From: Flavobacteriaceae bacterium F08102
GTDB taxonomy: Bacteria; Bacteroidota; Bacteroidia; Flavobacteriales; Flavobacteriaceae
Direction: 5' to 3'
DNA length: 64,000 nucleotides
Assembly (NCBI GenBank): GCA_023015935.1
Contig: JALKAY010000003.1
Location: forward strand, 124,001-188,000
Positions 62,978-64,000 of the stretch are shown piece by piece (the first letter of the stretch is position 1; each line of letters starts with the position of its first letter). The notes beneath the pieces were generated by a model. The model was given only the letters and a program-made list of their open reading frames with translations, was not told the DNA's origin and did not search any database. The position numbers and the translations under genes were made by a program.

Positions 62978-64000
62978 CTAACGAGCGGGTAAAACCTTAC
63001 CTGAACATTCACCGAATCCAATTCGTACTTTTTCATTTTCACAATATCCTCGTAAAATTACGGTATCGTGATCATTAATGAATTTTCGTTCTGTACCATC
63101 AGAAAGTTTTAAAGGTTGTGTACCTTTCCAAGTTAACTCTAACATTGAACCATAACTGTCTTTGGTAGGTCCAGAAATGGTACCTGAACCCATCATATCT
63201 CCAGTACGCACATTACATCCGTTACTTGTGTGATGCGTTAATTGTTGTGCCATCGTCCAGTACATGTATTTAAAATTCGATTTCGCTACAAGGTTTTCTT
63301 CACCATTTAAAGGTTTGATATACGCATGAAGATGAATGTCAAAACTATTGTTCGGTTTTTGTTGAAGATAAGGGAGTGGTGCAGGGTCTTGTTTGGGACT
63401 TTCAACACGGAAAGGCTGTAAGGCATCTAAAGTAACAATCCATGGAGAAATGGTAGAAGCAAAACTCTTTCCTAAAAATGGCCCGAGGGGGACGTACTCC
63501 CATCCTTGAATATCTCTTGCACTCCAATCGTTAAATAAGACGAGTCCAAAAATATAATCTTCTGCTTCTTCTATAGAGATTGATTCACCTAAATGATTGA
63601 CATCGGTAGTGATAAAGGCCATCTCAAGTTCGAAATCCAATAATTTACTTGGACCAAAAGTGGGTTGGGCTGCATTAGGCGCTTTGGTTTGCCCCATAGG
63701 TCTTCGAATGGATGTACCTGAAGGGACTATGGATGAACTTCGGCCGTGATAACCAATTGGGATGTGTAACCAATTAGGCATTAATGCATTTTTAGGGTCT
63801 CTAAAAATACTTCCTACATTGGTAGCATGCTCTTTACTCGCATAAAAGTCAGTGTAATCTCCTATATCAACGGGTAGTTGCATTTCAACTTCGTTAACGT
63901 CAAAGATAACTACTTCACGGTGTTCTGGCTGATCTTGTAGGGTTCTATTGTTGATATCAAACAAATTTGCAATTCGATTTCGGACTAATCGCCAAGTTAT
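62978..64000 (-). CDS. fahA: Fumarylacetoacetase, 5' end outside the window
   Basis: FahA hydrolyses fumarylacetoacetate to fumarate and acetoacetate, the last step of tyrosine and phenylalanine breakdown. About 340 residues are present; the full enzyme is near 420, and the frame stays open to the right edge (WRLVRNRIANLFDINN), so the N-terminal domain is cut off. The C-terminal catalytic domain has DIGDYTDFYASKEHATNVG, HIPIGYHGRSSSIV, FELEMAFITTDVNHLG (metal glutamates), FNDWSARDIQGWEYVPLGPF and GSGTISGPTKDSYGSMLELT. The TTG at 63964 is internal, not the start. Confidence 0.95.
   Translation of the reverse strand: MTWRLVRNRIANLFDINNRTLQDQPEHREVVIFDVNEVEMQLPVDIGDYTDFYASKEHATNVGSIFRDPKNALMPNWLHIPIGYHGRSSSIVPSGTSIRRPMGQTKAPNAAQPTFGPSKLLDFELEMAFITTDVNHLGESISIEEAEDYIFGLVLFNDWSARDIQGWEYVPLGPFLGKSFASTISPWIVTLDALQPFRVESPKQDPAPLPYLQQKPNNSFDIHLHAYIKPLNGEENLVAKSNFKYMYWTMAQQLTHHTSNGCNVRTGDMMGSGTISGPTKDSYGSMLELTWKGTQPLKLSDGTERKFINDHDTVILRGYCENEKVRIGFGECSGKVLPAR

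Noticed and set aside
1-64000. CRISPR arrays, prophage, transposons, rRNA
   Set aside because: No regularly spaced repeats, integrase, transposase, terminase or rRNA sequence was seen on either strand.

Overview
The window looks like an ordinary stretch of chromosome from a member of the Bacteroidota, most likely a Flavobacteriaceae-type organism. The supporting signs are low GC with AT-rich intergenic DNA, few Shine-Dalgarno sequences before start codons, and promoters of the Bacteroidota type. Two of these fit TTTG-N19-TAnnTTTG exactly, before tRNA-His and dnaN. The gene families also fit: BatA-domain protein, large YidC with a basic tail, BshB1/YtxJ bacillithiol proteins, a cluster-less endonuclease III, CbpA/CbpM, DUF2752, TSP3-repeat lipoprotein and BNR-repeat exoprotein. 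I see no prophage, insertion sequence, CRISPR array or integrase. I cannot name the genus from sequence alone.

Layout. 0-2 kb: the end of an NTF2-like gene, then two tandem polyphosphate kinases (PPK2). 2-3.2 kb: a DUF2752 membrane protein overlapping a TSP3-repeat lipoprotein. 3.4-6.6 kb: a cysteine desulfurase and yidC, facing each other across a bidirectional terminator. 7-10.3 kb: an acpH-like / ggt / ATP-grasp operon. 10.3-12.6 kb: three tandem copies of an unrecognised exported protein. 12.8-13.9 kb: dnaN. 14.2-18.5 kb: an exported PIG-L deacetylase, a 34-residue membrane peptide and a sodium:solute symporter in one tightly packed operon. 19-20.6 kb: gapN. 20.8-26.4 kb: a tripartite RND efflux operon. 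26.8-29.4 kb: bshB1, tRNA-His, a TPR protein and a subclass B1 metallo-beta-lactamase. 29.5-33.3 kb: uvrA, then an ECF-type sigma factor with a 47-residue follower protein. 33.5-37.1 kb: nth, bcp, a 484-residue conserved unknown and a PhnP-like hydrolase. 37.1-41 kb: esterase, metal-ligand-less dihydroorotase and BatA protein. 41.2-44.5 kb: a histidine phosphatase and a BNR/sortilin-like exoprotein. 44.6-47.3 kb: DUF3037 and HipA-like kinase, then an APC permease. 47.6-50.1 kb: cbpA-cbpM and a serine hydrolase. 50.3-53.1 kb: egtB-egtD-racemase-like. 53.3-56.7 kb: an Xaa-Pro peptidase-like enzyme, a Cys/His-rich repeat protein and a DoxX-like protein. 57-61 kb: a lipoprotein, hsp20 and clpB. 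61.2-64 kb: ytxJ, a lipoprotein and the 3' part of fumarylacetoacetase.

Common themes. Low-molecular-weight thiols recur: bshB1 and ytxJ (bacillithiol), egtB/egtD (ergothioneine), ggt next to an ATP-grasp ligase, bcp, and a cysteine desulfurase. Protein quality control also recurs (clpB, hsp20, cbpA/cbpM, yidC). The parts least explained by known biology are the triplicated exported family, the small peptides behind the PIG-L and sigma-factor genes, the non-catalytic dihydroorotase in a membrane-complex operon, the one-cysteine racemase-like protein in the ergothioneine operon, the HipA-like/DUF3037 pair, and several intergenic inverted repeats. No single locus stands out as a clearly new defence or mobile system.
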